64,000 nucleotides of DNA from Ectopseudomonas chengduensis. Lineage in GTDB: Bacteria; Pseudomonadota; Gammaproteobacteria; Pseudomonadales; Pseudomonadaceae. The notes beneath the pieces are model-generated. The model was not told the origin of the DNA. It did no database searches and saw only the letters and a list, made by a program, of their open reading frames with translations. Both the position numbers and the translations under genes were made by a program. Numbering within the stretch: position 1 is the stretch's first letter; each line of letters begins with the position of its first letter. Below are positions 1 to 7,898 of this stretch, in pieces. Where the stretch lies: positions 1 through 64,000 of the forward strand of contig NZ_JACFYZ010000008.1 in assembly GCF_015712065.1 (NCBI RefSeq). The letters run 5' to 3'.

Positions 1-76
1 CGGTTTCCAGCATGATCACGGTAGCCAGGACTTCGCCAACCCCCGGCATTGACTTCAATAGGGCGTATTCTGGGCG
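1..76 (-). pseudogene. IS110-family transposase fragment
   Basis: Read on the minus strand, the first bases encode a short run beginning RPEYALLKSMPGVGEVLA and continuing to the window edge. This is the helix-hairpin-helix part of the Transposase_20 domain found near the C-terminus of IS110-family transposases, which cut DNA as DEDD enzymes. Only about 25 codons are visible. The frame is lost near position 77, where the GGGACAATA-rich edge of the next element begins, so the copy looks truncated by that insertion. What lies left of the window is unknown. Confidence 0.55.
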
Positions 77-90
77 CAGGCGCGTACCAC

Positions 91-127
91 GGGACAATAC
101 GGGACAATAGGGGACAGACCACGTTTA
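91..127 (+). repeat. Left inverted repeat of the RAYT element
   Basis: Two GGGACAATA-like units are followed by GGGGACAGACCACGTTTA at 110-127. The reverse complement of that 18-mer, with one extra T, occurs at 864-881 on the other side of the transposase gene. The two arms therefore bracket the gene like element ends. Confidence 0.7.
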
Positions 128-166
128 TTGGTCTAGGGTTATGGAATTCCATGGAAGGAGGTCTGT

Positions 167-862
167 ATGCCACGTCGAGCACGGATATCACTGCCAGGCG
201 TTTCAGTTCATCTGATTCAGAGAGGGAATAATCGCTCAGCCTGTTTTTACGCTGACGAGGACTATCTTTTTTATCTGGATGTATTGATGGAACAAGCAAA
301 GAAGCATGGATGTGCGATCCATGCCTGGTGTCTGATGACCAACCATGTTCATTTGTTGGCCACGCCCGAAAGCCCTGATAGTGCAGGACTCATGATGAAG
401 GGGCTAGGGCAGCGTTACGTGCAGTATGTTAATCGCACATACCGCCGTAGCGGGACGCTGTGGGAAGGTCGTTTCCGCTCTTGCCTCATGCAGGAGGAGG
501 CTTATGTGTTGGCTTGTTATCGTTACATTGAGATGAATCCTATCCGCGCAGGCATGGTTGAGCACCCGGCTGAATATCGCTGGTCGAGCTACCGGGCCAA
601 CGCGCAAGGTGAGTCCTCAGTGCTGCGCTGTCCACACCCTCTCTATCAGGCCCTGGGTCGAGATGAGGTGCTCAGGACTGAGGCTTATAGAGAATTGTTC
701 CGCTATCAGCTAGACCCAGGGCTTGTTGATCAGATACGTGCCGCGACAAATGGAAACTACGCACTGGGAAGTCCGAAGTTTTCTGCCGAAGTTGAGGCAG
801 CGTTGGGGCGAAGAGTCACAAGAGGCAAGCCAGGGCGTCCCAAGAGTGCGCCAGATACTTAG
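167..862 (+). CDS. REP-associated tyrosine transposase (RAYT, Y1_Tnp)
   Basis: Protein of 231 residues of the TnpA_REP / IS200-like HUH nuclease family, which nicks single-stranded DNA through a tyrosine and is linked to spread of REP palindromes. The HUH motif is HVH at residues 60-62, after AWCLMTN. The candidate nucleophile lies in the YRYIEMNPIRAG block (Tyr118 or Tyr120), and YRWSSYRAN follows. An AAGGAGG ribosome site sits about 6 bases before the ATG. The gene lies alone between inverted GGGGACAGACCACGTTTA arms. RAYTs are usually immobile single-copy genes. This one has conspicuous ends and interrupts older DNA, so it may have moved recently. Confidence 0.9.
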   Translation: MPRRARISLPGVSVHLIQRGNNRSACFYADEDYLFYLDVLMEQAKKHGCAIHAWCLMTNHVHLLATPESPDSAGLMMKGLGQRYVQYVNRTYRRSGTLWEGRFRSCLMQEEAYVLACYRYIEMNPIRAGMVEHPAEYRWSSYRANAQGESSVLRCPHPLYQALGRDEVLRTEAYRELFRYQLDPGLVDQIRAATNGNYALGSPKFSAEVEAALGRRVTRGKPGRPKSAPDT

Positions 863-863
863 T

Positions 864-950
864 AAAACGTGGTCTGTCCCCTATTATTGTGCCTATTATT
901 GCCGTCCCCTATTATTGCCTATTATTGCTTGCCCCCTATTATTGCTGTGG
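864..950 (+). repeat. Right inverted repeat and CCCCTATTATTG repeats
   Basis: The right arm TAAAACGTGGTCTGTCCCC is complementary to the left arm. It is followed by at least five spaced copies of CTATTATTG, some preceded by CCCC or GTCCCC. On the opposite strand these read CAATAATAGGGGAC, the same word as the GGGACAATAGGGGACAG of the left end. The repeats are irregular in spacing, unlike a CRISPR array. Confidence 0.65.
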
Positions 951-1159
951 TTTTTGGTCGTTTGTTTGCGCCAGGTGTTTCTTGCAATCCGCCCTCAATG
1001 GCCTTTACACCTGCTGCTGGTAAGTCGTATGAGGTCTTAATTCAGATAGATTCAGGGATGTGTTCTGTTGATATTGGTGAAGTGCAGTCTACTGGAGCCG
1101 TAACCTCAATTGATGTTGAGCTATGTCGACTGACAATACCAAGTACAGCCCCCAAATGA
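947..1159 (+). pseudogene. 3' remnant of an unknown (possibly lipoprotein-like) gene
   Basis: The last ~70 codons of an open frame ending at a TGA at 1157-1159 read like a real protein tail: GVSCNPPSMAFTPAAGKSY, then a strand-rich stretch with two cysteines (GMCSV, ELCRL). Small lipoproteins often end with a similar FTPxAGKxY strand pattern, but I cannot name the family. Upstream the frame runs into the CTATTATTG repeats, so the 5' part was replaced by the transposase element. Base composition is lower in G+C than the genes to the right. Confidence 0.35.
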
Positions 1160-1228
1160 GTTGATCAGGTACCCTGTACCCGTAACGCCTTAAGGCCCTC
1201 ACAAGAATCCAAAAAAGGCAAAAAAAGG

Positions 1229-1300
1229 GCAAAAAAAGGGGACAGATTTATTTTCGGCTGCCGGTGATGCGGGGCAATAAATAAATCTGTCCCCTTTTTC
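1229..1300 (+). repeat. Long inverted repeat with GGGGACAGATTTATT arms
   Basis: AAAAAGGGGACAGATTTATTT (within 1231-1253) is complementary to AAATAAATCTGTCCCCTTTTT (within 1278-1299), with about 24 bases between the arms. It resembles the transposase flanks (GGGGACAGACC) in its first 8 bases but differs afterwards. It is probably the end structure of a related, now gene-less, element. The A- and T-runs could also let the hairpin stop transcription. Confidence 0.6.
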
Positions 1301-1327
1301 GCTTTTTCGTCCCCTTTTTCCGGTCCT

Positions 1328-1580
1328 GCCCTCAGCCGTACCCGCGAGCACCGCGAGCGCGCGCACCGGCTGGCGCAGCGCAGCTAAGGCGAACCTGAGC
1401 GAGGTGCTGGACGCTCAGCGCGGCGCACTGCAGGCGCGCCAGCGGGCACTGGAAGGTCGCGCCGCACTGGCGACCGCGCAGGTGGCGTTGTACGTGGCGC
1501 TGGGCGGTGGCTGGCAGGCGGGGGGCGTGCAGGCTGCGGATACGCCGAGCGAGGCTGGCACCGTGGAGCGCGAGCGCTGA
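1328..1580 (+). pseudogene. Outer-membrane efflux factor (NodT/OprM type) 3' remnant
   Basis: From 1389 the frame reads ANLSEVLDAQRGALQARQ and continues through VALYVALGGGW to the TGA at 1578-1580. This is the hallmark C-terminal coiled-coil and Leu-Gly-Gly-Gly-Trp end of TolC-family outer-membrane factors of RND efflux systems. Just upstream, ALSRTREHRERAHRLAQ, another piece of the same helix, is in a different frame, so there is a frameshift or small deletion near 1380. The beta-barrel and first repeat are absent. The fragment probably marks an efflux operon lost when the mobile elements to the left arrived. Confidence 0.7.
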
Positions 1581-1602
1581 TTGGCTTGCGGGGCCAGGCG
1601 GC

Positions 1603-2628
1603 TCAGGCGGGCGGCAGTTTTTCCAGAAAGCGCATCAGCAGGCTTTCTTCGGCGCGCAGGCCCTTGCGCGATGTCGCCAGGCGGATGCCGGCCAGCTCGC
1701 CAGCGAGGAAGGCGTCGATCAGGGCCGGATGGATGTAGCACTTGCGGCAGACCGCCGGCGTATTGCGCAGCTGCTGCGCCACCTCCTTGACCATGGCCAC
1801 CACATGCTTCTTGGCTGCGCTTTCCGGCTGCCATTCGAGCTCGCGCAATAGCGTCAGGGCCAGCGCGCTGCCGGCCCAGGTGCGGTAGTGCTTGGCGGTG
1901 AAGTCGGCGCCGGTGAGTTCATGCAGGTACTCGTTGATATCGGTGGAGGTCACCGCGCGACGCTCGCCATGCTCGTCCAGATACTGGAACAGGTGTTGCC
2001 CGGGCAGTTCCAGACAACGCTGGATGATGCGCGCCAGGCGTCGATCGTTGACCTGCACCTCGTGCTCGATGCCGCTCTTGCCGCGAAAGTGAAAGCGTAT
2101 GGTGTTGCCTTGCACCTCGACGTGACGGTTGCGCAGGGTGGTCAGCCCATAGGAGCGATTGTCCCGCGCGTAGCGGGCGTTGCCGACCCGGATCAGGGTG
2201 TTGTCCAGCAGCATGATCACCGTTGCCAGCACCTTCTCGCGGCGGTGTTCGCGCAGGTTCAGGTGCTGCTGCAGCGCTTCGCGCAGCGCCGGCAGGGCTT
2301 TGCCGAATGCCAGCAGGCTGGCGTACTTGTCCGCATCGCGGATTTCGCGCCAGCGGGCGTGGTAACGGTACTGCTTGCGCCCGCGGGCATCGCGGCCGGT
2401 TGCCTGCAGATGACCGTTGGCCAGTGGGCAGATCCAGACGTCGGTGTAGGCGGGCGGTACTGCCAGGGCATTGATGCGAGCCACCTCCTTGGGGTCGCGG
2501 ATGCGTTGGTCCTGCGTGTCGAAGTAGCAGAACTTGCCACGCAGCTTGCGGCGGCTGATGCCCGGCATGCTGTCGTCGACATAGCGCAGGTCGGCCGGTA
2601 GTTCGATGTCGCCAGGCGCCAGGCTCAT
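1603..2628 (-). CDS. DNA topoisomerase IB (poxvirus/bacterial type)
   Basis: Relaxes supercoils by transient single-strand cleavage through a 3'-phosphotyrosine. The 341-residue protein has the N-terminal beta domain (RKLRGKFCYFDTQD), then the catalytic domain with Arg147 (RVGNARYARDN), Lys184 (FRGKSG), His247/Arg249 (KHYRTW) and nucleophile Tyr298 (CYIHPALID). All the catalytic residues I can place are present. I start at the MSLAPGD methionine, preceded by GGGTGG. An in-frame ATG 57 bases upstream (2685) adds an unconserved arginine- and cysteine-rich stretch. Single gene, not obviously in an operon. Confidence 0.93.
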   Translation of the reverse strand: MSLAPGDIELPADLRYVDDSMPGISRRKLRGKFCYFDTQDQRIRDPKEVARINALAVPPAYTDVWICPLANGHLQATGRDARGRKQYRYHARWREIRDADKYASLLAFGKALPALREALQQHLNLREHRREKVLATVIMLLDNTLIRVGNARYARDNRSYGLTTLRNRHVEVQGNTIRFHFRGKSGIEHEVQVNDRRLARIIQRCLELPGQHLFQYLDEHGERRAVTSTDINEYLHELTGADFTAKHYRTWAGSALALTLLRELEWQPESAAKKHVVAMVKEVAQQLRNTPAVCRKCYIHPALIDAFLAGELAGIRLATSRKGLRAEESLLMRFLEKLPPA

Positions 2629-2788
2629 CGGCGCGCCACCCGACAGAACCTGCAGACAACAGGCGAAACGGCGATGGCAGGGCAAAGGACAACGTCGGGC
2701 ATGGGTATCGCTCGTTGCAGCAGATATGAATTAGCCCGCCAAACGAGGCGGGAGTTCACTCTTTACGAGCGGGAGTAGGGGCCGGGCG

Positions 2789-3700
2789 TCAGGGCGATGT
2801 GCTGTTTCTGACCGCCTGTTGCCAGCTCTGCGCGCCGGCTCTGATCAGCCAGCAGGCGAGGATGAAGGGCATGGTCAGGGCCGGCAGGCCGAGAGCGCTG
2901 AAACCGGGCTGCAGCAGCAGGGCGAGCAGGATGCCGAGGGCGGGCACCCAGAGGTTGCGGTGTTCCTGGGCCAGGGCAATGGCCGCCAGAGTGGCGTTGT
3001 AACCGTAGAGACCGGCCAGCGCGCCCTCGCCGGGCCAGCCGGAGAAGAGCGCCAGGGCGAAGCCGCCGCTGGAACCCAGCAGCGCCCACAGCGCCATGCG
3101 GCCATCGGCCAGGCGCAAGCCGAGCAGCAGGCACAGGCCGGCCAATGGCGAGTCGAGGAAGATCACCTGACCGAGGCCGCGCAGCACGGCGAGTATCAGC
3201 TGCAGGAGGCTTAGCGCCGGCGCGTCGGGCGCGCTGGCTGGCGGTGCAGCTGACAGCTCCAGCTGAGCGAGCAGTGCCAGCAGCAGCCAACCCAGCAGCA
3301 CGAAGGGAAAGGTGAAGGCGGGCAGCCAGCCATGCTGGCGCATGCACCGCATCCAGGGTGCCAGCAGCAGGCTGGACAGGGTGGCGCTGGCGACGATCAG
3401 CACGGGTAGCAGCGGCGTCCACGGCAGTTTCAGACTGAGCAGCAGACCGAGCAGGACGCCGTTGTAGCCGTACAGACCGATGGCGATGTCCGTCTTGGGG
3501 TAGCCGCGGCGTTGCGCCACCCACGTCGAGGTCAGGCCACCGAGCAGGGCACCGGGCAGCAGCTCGGGTGCGCCGATCAGGATGGCGAGCAGTACCAGCA
3601 GGCCGCAACCTGGGCTCTGTTGCAGGAATATCTGGGCGAAGCCGCTGAGCAGGGCGCGCAGGCTGAGCAGGTCAGGGTGTGAGGTTGGTAGTGGAGGCAT
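2789..3700 (-). CDS. Urea transporter (SLC14/UT family)
   Basis: Integral membrane channel-like protein of 303 residues that lets urea cross the inner membrane. The internal duplication typical of urea transporters shows as GLYGYNGVLLG (about 75-85) and GLYGYNATLAA (about 230-240), each with a neighbouring hydrophobic helix bundle. I start at MPPLPTSHPD. The upstream extension of the frame runs through an inverted repeat and is not coding. Urea is a product of the purine ring breakdown encoded further right, so a metabolic link is plausible but not shown. No urease genes are in the window. Confidence 0.88.
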   Translation of the reverse strand: MPPLPTSHPDLLSLRALLSGFAQIFLQQSPGCGLLVLLAILIGAPELLPGALLGGLTSTWVAQRRGYPKTDIAIGLYGYNGVLLGLLLSLKLPWTPLLPVLIVASATLSSLLLAPWMRCMRQHGWLPAFTFPFVLLGWLLLALLAQLELSAAPPASAPDAPALSLLQLILAVLRGLGQVIFLDSPLAGLCLLLGLRLADGRMALWALLGSSGGFALALFSGWPGEGALAGLYGYNATLAAIALAQEHRNLWVPALGILLALLLQPGFSALGLPALTMPFILACWLIRAGAQSWQQAVRNSTSP

Positions 3701-3716
3701 GATGTCTGTGCCAAGA

Positions 3717-3932
3717 GCCCTCTCCCCCAGCCCCTCTCCCGCAAGCGGGAGAGGGGAGCCGTCCGTGTCGCTTGTAGTAGTCGTGTAGGGTGCGCCGTGC
3801 GCACCGCCAACTGGTCGCAAGGTGCGCACGGCCTAGGCGGCCCCGCGGCCCCCTACGAATCAATACAGCGCGTAGCCCGGATGAAATCCGGGAAGCAGCA
3901 GTCGAGCATTCCCCGGATTTCATCCGGGCTAC
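3717..3932. repeat. Cluster of three intergenic inverted-repeat families
   Basis: CTCTCCCGCAAGCGGGAGAG (3736-3755) is a near-perfect palindrome. GTAGGGTGCGCCGTGCGCACC (3785-3805) is followed by partly complementary GGTGCGCACGGCC. A pair of GTAGCCCGGATGAAATCCGGG elements faces each other at 3872-3892 and 3912-3932. All three words recur elsewhere in the window. They fill the gap between pyruvate kinase and the urea transporter. Confidence 0.85.
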
Positions 3933-3940
3933 GGGGCGAG

Positions 3941-5356
3941 TCAATGCAGCGTTTCGATCCTCAGGCTGTTGGTGCTGCCGGGTTGGCCGAAGGGTTCGCC
4001 TGCGGTGATCACCACGGTTTCGCCGCGCTTGGCCATGCCCTGGGCCTGGGCGATCTCCAACGCGGTGCTGGTGACTTCCTCGACCCGACGAAGGCGCTCG
4101 TTGACCACCGAGTAGATGCCCCAGGCCACGGTCAGGCGGCGGGCAGTGGTCAGGCTCGGGGTCAGGCTGAGGATCGGCGCCTTGGGCCGCTCGCGCGAGG
4201 CGCGCAGGCTGGAGCTGCCGGATTCCGTGTAGTTGACCAATGCCGCCACTGGCAGGATCGAGCTGATGCGGCGGATGGCGCAGCTGATGGCGTCGCTGGC
4301 GGTGGCTTCGGCCTGCGGGCGACCGACGTCGAGCTGGCTCTGGTAGTCCGGGCCGTTCTCCACCTGGCGGATGATCTTGCTCATCATCTGCACGGTTTCC
4401 AGCGGGTAATCGCCGGAGGCGGTCTCGGCCGACAGCATCACCGCATCGGCACCTTCGGCCACGGCGTTGGCCACATCGGTGACTTCGGCGCGGGTCGGTG
4501 CCGGGGAGAAACGCATAGATTCGAGCATCTGCGTGGCCACTACCACTGGCCGGCCGAGCTGGCGACAGGTGCGCACGATGTCCTTCTGGATACGCGGCAC
4601 GTTCTCGGCCGGCACTTCCACGCCCAGGTCGCCGCGCGCCACCATGATGGCGTCGCACAGCTTGGCGATTTCTTCCAGGTGGGTCACCGCTGAGGGCTTC
4701 TCGATCTTGGCCATGAGGAAGGCCTTGCCGCCGATCAGCTCGCGTGCTTCGACGATGTCCTCGGGGCGCTGCACGAAGGACAGCGCCACCCAGTCCACGC
4801 CAAGCTCCAGGCCGAAGGTCAGGTCGCGGCGATCCTTCTCGGTCAGCGGCGACAGTTGCAGCACCGCTTCGGGCACGTTGACGCCCTTGCGGTCGGACAG
4901 TTCGCCACCGGCGATGACTTCGGTGATCACGGCGTCATTCTGTTTGGCGGTCACTTTCAGGCGCAGACGACCGTCGTCCAGCAGCAGGCTCATGCCCGGT
5001 TGCAGGGCCTCGATGATTTCCGGATGGGGCAGGTTGACCCGGCTGGCGTCGCCGGGCGTGGCGTCCAGATCCAGGCGCAGGCTCTGACCGTTGACCAGTT
5101 GCACCTTGCCTTCGGCGAAACGGCCGACGCGCAGCTTGGGCCCCTGCAGGTCCATGAGAATGCCGATGGGCTGGTTCAGCTCGCGCTCCACTTCGCGCAC
5201 CCACTGGTAGCGCTGGGCGTGATCGGCGTGCTCGCCGTGGCTGAAGTTGAGGCGGAACAGGTTGACCCCGGCCTCCACCAACTGGCGGATATGCGCGGCG
5301 TCGCGGATGGCCGGGCCGAGGGTGGCGAGGATCTTCACTTTCTTGTCGGCGTTCAT
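3941..5356 (-). CDS. pyk: Pyruvate kinase
   Basis: Converts phosphoenolpyruvate and ADP to pyruvate and ATP. The 471-residue length is normal for a bacterial PykF-type enzyme. The substrate-binding N-terminal segment (KILATLGPA, NFSHG), catalytic Lys220 in the MAKIEKPSAVTHLEEI signature, and the following GDLGVEVP and TQMLESM motifs are present. It overlaps the upstream glycerate kinase by four bases (ATGA), so the two are translationally coupled. It completes the glyoxylate to pyruvate route of this cluster, taking over after 2-phosphoglycerate has passed through enolase. Confidence 0.96.
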   Translation of the reverse strand: MNADKKVKILATLGPAIRDAAHIRQLVEAGVNLFRLNFSHGEHADHAQRYQWVREVERELNQPIGILMDLQGPKLRVGRFAEGKVQLVNGQSLRLDLDATPGDASRVNLPHPEIIEALQPGMSLLLDDGRLRLKVTAKQNDAVITEVIAGGELSDRKGVNVPEAVLQLSPLTEKDRRDLTFGLELGVDWVALSFVQRPEDIVEARELIGGKAFLMAKIEKPSAVTHLEEIAKLCDAIMVARGDLGVEVPAENVPRIQKDIVRTCRQLGRPVVVATQMLESMRFSPAPTRAEVTDVANAVAEGADAVMLSAETASGDYPLETVQMMSKIIRQVENGPDYQSQLDVGRPQAEATASDAISCAIRRISSILPVAALVNYTESGSSSLRASRERPKAPILSLTPSLTTARRLTVAWGIYSVVNERLRRVEEVTSTALEIAQAQGMAKRGETVVITAGEPFGQPGSTNSLRIETLH

Positions 5357-6624
5357 TGGTCGTTCTCGAGAATCAAAATGGCGCGGAAATCGTTGACGTT
5401 GGTACGGGTCGGGCCGGTGACGATCAGCTCGTCGAGGGCGGCGAAGTAGCCATAGCCGTTGTTGTTGTCCAGTTCGTCGCGGGCGGACAGGCCCTTGATG
5501 CCGGCGCGGGCATGGCTGTAGGGCGTCATGATGGCGCCGGCGTTGTCTTCGGAGCCGTCGATGCCGTCGGTGTCGCCGGCCAGCGCGTAGACGCCGGGCA
5601 GGCCCTTGAGGCTGTCGGTGAGGCTGAGGAGGAATTCGGCGTTGCGCCCGCCGCGGCCGTTGCCGCGCACGGTGACGGTGGTTTCGCCGCCGGAGAGGAT
5701 CACGCAGGGCGGCTTGATCGGCTGGCCATGCAGCTGCACCTGGCGGGCGATGCCGGCATGCACCTTGGCCACGTCGCGCGACTCGCCCTCCAGATCGCCG
5801 AGAATCAGCACCGGCAGCCCGGCCTCCTGGGCCTTGGCAGCAGCGGCGTCAAGCGACTGCTGCGGGGTGGCGATCAGCTGGAAGTGGCTACGGGCGAGCA
5901 CCGGATCGCCCGGCTTGACCGTTTCCGAGCGTGGATCTTCCAGCCAGGCGCGCACGTTGGCCGGGATGTCTATGCCATAGCGAGCCAGAATCGCCAGGGC
6001 TTCGGCCGAGGTGGTGGGGTCGCCTACGGTGGGGCCGGAGGCGATCACCGTGGCCTCGTCGCCGGGCACGTCGGAGATGGCGTAGGTGTAGACCGTGGCC
6101 GGCCAGCAGGCCTTGGCCAGGCGGCCGCCCTTGATCGCCGAGAGGTGCTTGCGCACGCAGTTCATCTCGCCGATGGTGGCGCCGGATTTCAGCAGCGCCT
6201 TGTTGATCGCCTGCTTGTCCTGGAGGCTGATGCCCTCTGCCGGCAGCGCCAGCAGCGAGGAGCCGCCGCCGGAGAGGAGGAAGATCACCCGGTCGTCTTC
6301 GGACAGGTTCGACACCAGCTCCAGCACGCGGCGGGCGACACGCTCGCCGGCGTCGTCCGGTACCGGGTGGGCGGCTTCCACCACTTCGATCTTCTTGCAG
6401 TCGGCGCCGTGCTCGTAGCGGGTCACCACCAGGCCGCTGACCTCGCCTTGCCACTCCTGCTCGATCACCTCGGCCATGGCCGCGGCGGCCTTGCCCGCGC
6501 CGATGACGATGACGCGGCCGCTGCGGTCGGCAGGCAGATGATCGGCCAGCACCTGGCGCGGATGTGCGGCAGCGATGGCGGTGGCGAACAGGTCGCGCAG
6601 CAGGCGTTGCGGGTCGAATGTCAT
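5353..6624 (-). CDS. ttuD: Glycerate 2-kinase / TtuD-type protein
   Basis: Member of the DUF4147-MOFRL family, 423 residues. Pseudomonas annotations call it hydroxypyruvate reductase TtuD, while characterised relatives phosphorylate glycerate at carbon 2 (GckA type). The N-terminal Rossmann-like part carries VIVIGAGKAAAAM (about 37-49). LLSGGGSSLLALP follows. The C-terminal MOFRL domain has LSGGETTVTVRGNGRGGRN and ALAGDTDGIDG. It is coupled by overlap to pyk and lies downstream of glxR, so it most likely converts the glycerate made by GlxR to 2-phosphoglycerate. Confidence 0.9.
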   Translation of the reverse strand: MTFDPQRLLRDLFATAIAAAHPRQVLADHLPADRSGRVIVIGAGKAAAAMAEVIEQEWQGEVSGLVVTRYEHGADCKKIEVVEAAHPVPDDAGERVARRVLELVSNLSEDDRVIFLLSGGGSSLLALPAEGISLQDKQAINKALLKSGATIGEMNCVRKHLSAIKGGRLAKACWPATVYTYAISDVPGDEATVIASGPTVGDPTTSAEALAILARYGIDIPANVRAWLEDPRSETVKPGDPVLARSHFQLIATPQQSLDAAAAKAQEAGLPVLILGDLEGESRDVAKVHAGIARQVQLHGQPIKPPCVILSGGETTVTVRGNGRGGRNAEFLLSLTDSLKGLPGVYALAGDTDGIDGSEDNAGAIMTPYSHARAGIKGLSARDELDNNNGYGYFAALDELIVTGPTRTNVNDFRAILILENDQ

Positions 6625-6981
6625 GGCGGTGTTCTCTTGTTCTGGGGGTGACGCTGGATGATCGTTCCCACGTCCGCGTGGTAACGCCTGGCGAGACGCT
6701 CAGGCGTCTGCTGTTGCGTGACGCGGAGCGTCACGGGATGCATGCCCACGCAGAGCGTGGGAACGATCAATGTTCTCTCGCTGGATCGATTCCAGTCCGC
6801 AGGCGCCGCATGGCAGCGCCTGGGGAATGGAATCGACCAACCTGGCAATCGGGCCGTGACACCTCCTGCCAGGAAGGTCGAAAGGGTGGGCGAAACGCGG
6901 CCTTCAGGATCTGTGGGAGGCGCTTCAGCGGCGATAGTCGCGGCTAAAGCCCCTCCCACGGATTTCCTGAGAGGGCTGCGC
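6625..6981. repeat. Intergenic stack of inverted repeats
   Basis: No gene is seen in this 357-base gap. GATCGTTCCCACG (6660-6672) and CGTGGGAACGATC (6756-6768) are exact inverse arms enclosing smaller hairpins such as GCGTGACGCGGAGCGTCACG (6716-6735). A second pair, TCGATTCCAG / TGGAATCGA, spans about 6785-6837. A GTGGGAGGCGCTTCAGCGGCGA ... CCCCTCCCAC element lies at 6912-6959. They separate ttuD from glxR and may stop or process the transcript. Confidence 0.8.
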
Positions 6982-7872
6982 TTACTCGCCGCGGATATTG
7001 AAGTTGGCCATATGCTCCAGACCCTTGATCAGGGCGGAGTGATCCCAACCGCTGCCGCCGAGGGCCGCGCAGGTGCTGAACACTTGCTGGGCATTGGCGG
7101 TGTTGGGCAGGTTCAGGCCCAGCTCGCGGGCGCCGGACAGCGCCAGGTTGAGGTCCTTCTGGTGCAGGCTGATGCGGAAGCCCGGATCGAAGGTGCCCTT
7201 GATCATGCGCTCGCCGTGCACTTCGAGGATCTTCGAGCCGGCGAAACCGCCCATCAGCGCCTCACGCACCTTGGCTGGGTCGGCGCCGTTCTTGGCGGCG
7301 AACAGCAGGGCTTCGGCCACTGCCTGGATGTTCAGCGCGACGATGATCTGGTTGGCCACCTTGGCGGTCTGGCCGTCGCCGTTGCCGCCGACGCGGGTGA
7401 TGTTCTTGCCCATGGCCTGGAACAGTGGCAGGGCGCGTTCGAAGGCGTTCGGGCAGCCACCGACCATGATCGACAGGGTCGCGGCCTTGGCGCCGACTTC
7501 GCCGCCGGACACCGGGGCGTCCAGGTAGGCGGCGCCGGTGACCTTGATCTTCTCGGCGAAGGTCTTGGTCGCGGTGGGGGAGATCGAGCTCATGTCTATC
7601 ACTACCTTGCCAGCGCCAACGCCCGCCGCAACGCCATCGGCGCGGAACAGCACGTCTTCGACCTGTGGGGTGTCGGGCACCATGACGATGATGAATTCGG
7701 CTTCCTGGGCGACTTCCTTCGGGTTGGCCAGGGCGATGCCGTTGTCGCCCAGCAGGTCGGCCGGCGCCTTGTCGAAGTGCTCGGAGAAGAACAGGGTGTG
7801 GCCGGCCTTCTGCAGGTTCTGCGCCATGGGCTTGCCCATGATGCCGGTGCCGATAAATCCGATTTTTGCCAT
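6982..7872 (-). CDS. glxR: 2-Hydroxy-3-oxopropionate (tartronate semialdehyde) reductase
   Basis: Reduces tartronate semialdehyde, the product of glyoxylate carboligase, to D-glycerate with NAD(P)H. The 296-residue beta-hydroxyacid dehydrogenase has the N-terminal nucleotide-binding GFIGTGIMGKPMAQNL (4-20), the substrate signature DAPVSGGEVGAK (about 118-129) and catalytic Lys171 in GQTAKVANQ. It follows hyi by 26 bases on the same strand and belongs to the gcl-hyi-glxR operon. Confidence 0.95.
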   Translation of the reverse strand: MAKIGFIGTGIMGKPMAQNLQKAGHTLFFSEHFDKAPADLLGDNGIALANPKEVAQEAEFIIVMVPDTPQVEDVLFRADGVAAGVGAGKVVIDMSSISPTATKTFAEKIKVTGAAYLDAPVSGGEVGAKAATLSIMVGGCPNAFERALPLFQAMGKNITRVGGNGDGQTAKVANQIIVALNIQAVAEALLFAAKNGADPAKVREALMGGFAGSKILEVHGERMIKGTFDPGFRISLHQKDLNLALSGARELGLNLPNTANAQQVFSTCAALGGSGWDHSALIKGLEHMANFNIRGE

Positions 7873-7898
7873 GAGAGATTGCTCCTGAAGAGTGGGGC

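Noticed and set aside
1..76. A topoisomerase IB fragment, because VLATVIML also occurs in the topoisomerase at 2200
   Set aside because: The surrounding RPEYALLKSMPGVG motif is specific to IS110-type transposases, and topoisomerase flanking residues do not match.
880..950. Repeated CTATTATTG units resembling a small CRISPR or microsatellite
   Set aside because: Units are short, irregularly spaced and match the element ends at 91-127, so they belong to the RAYT element.
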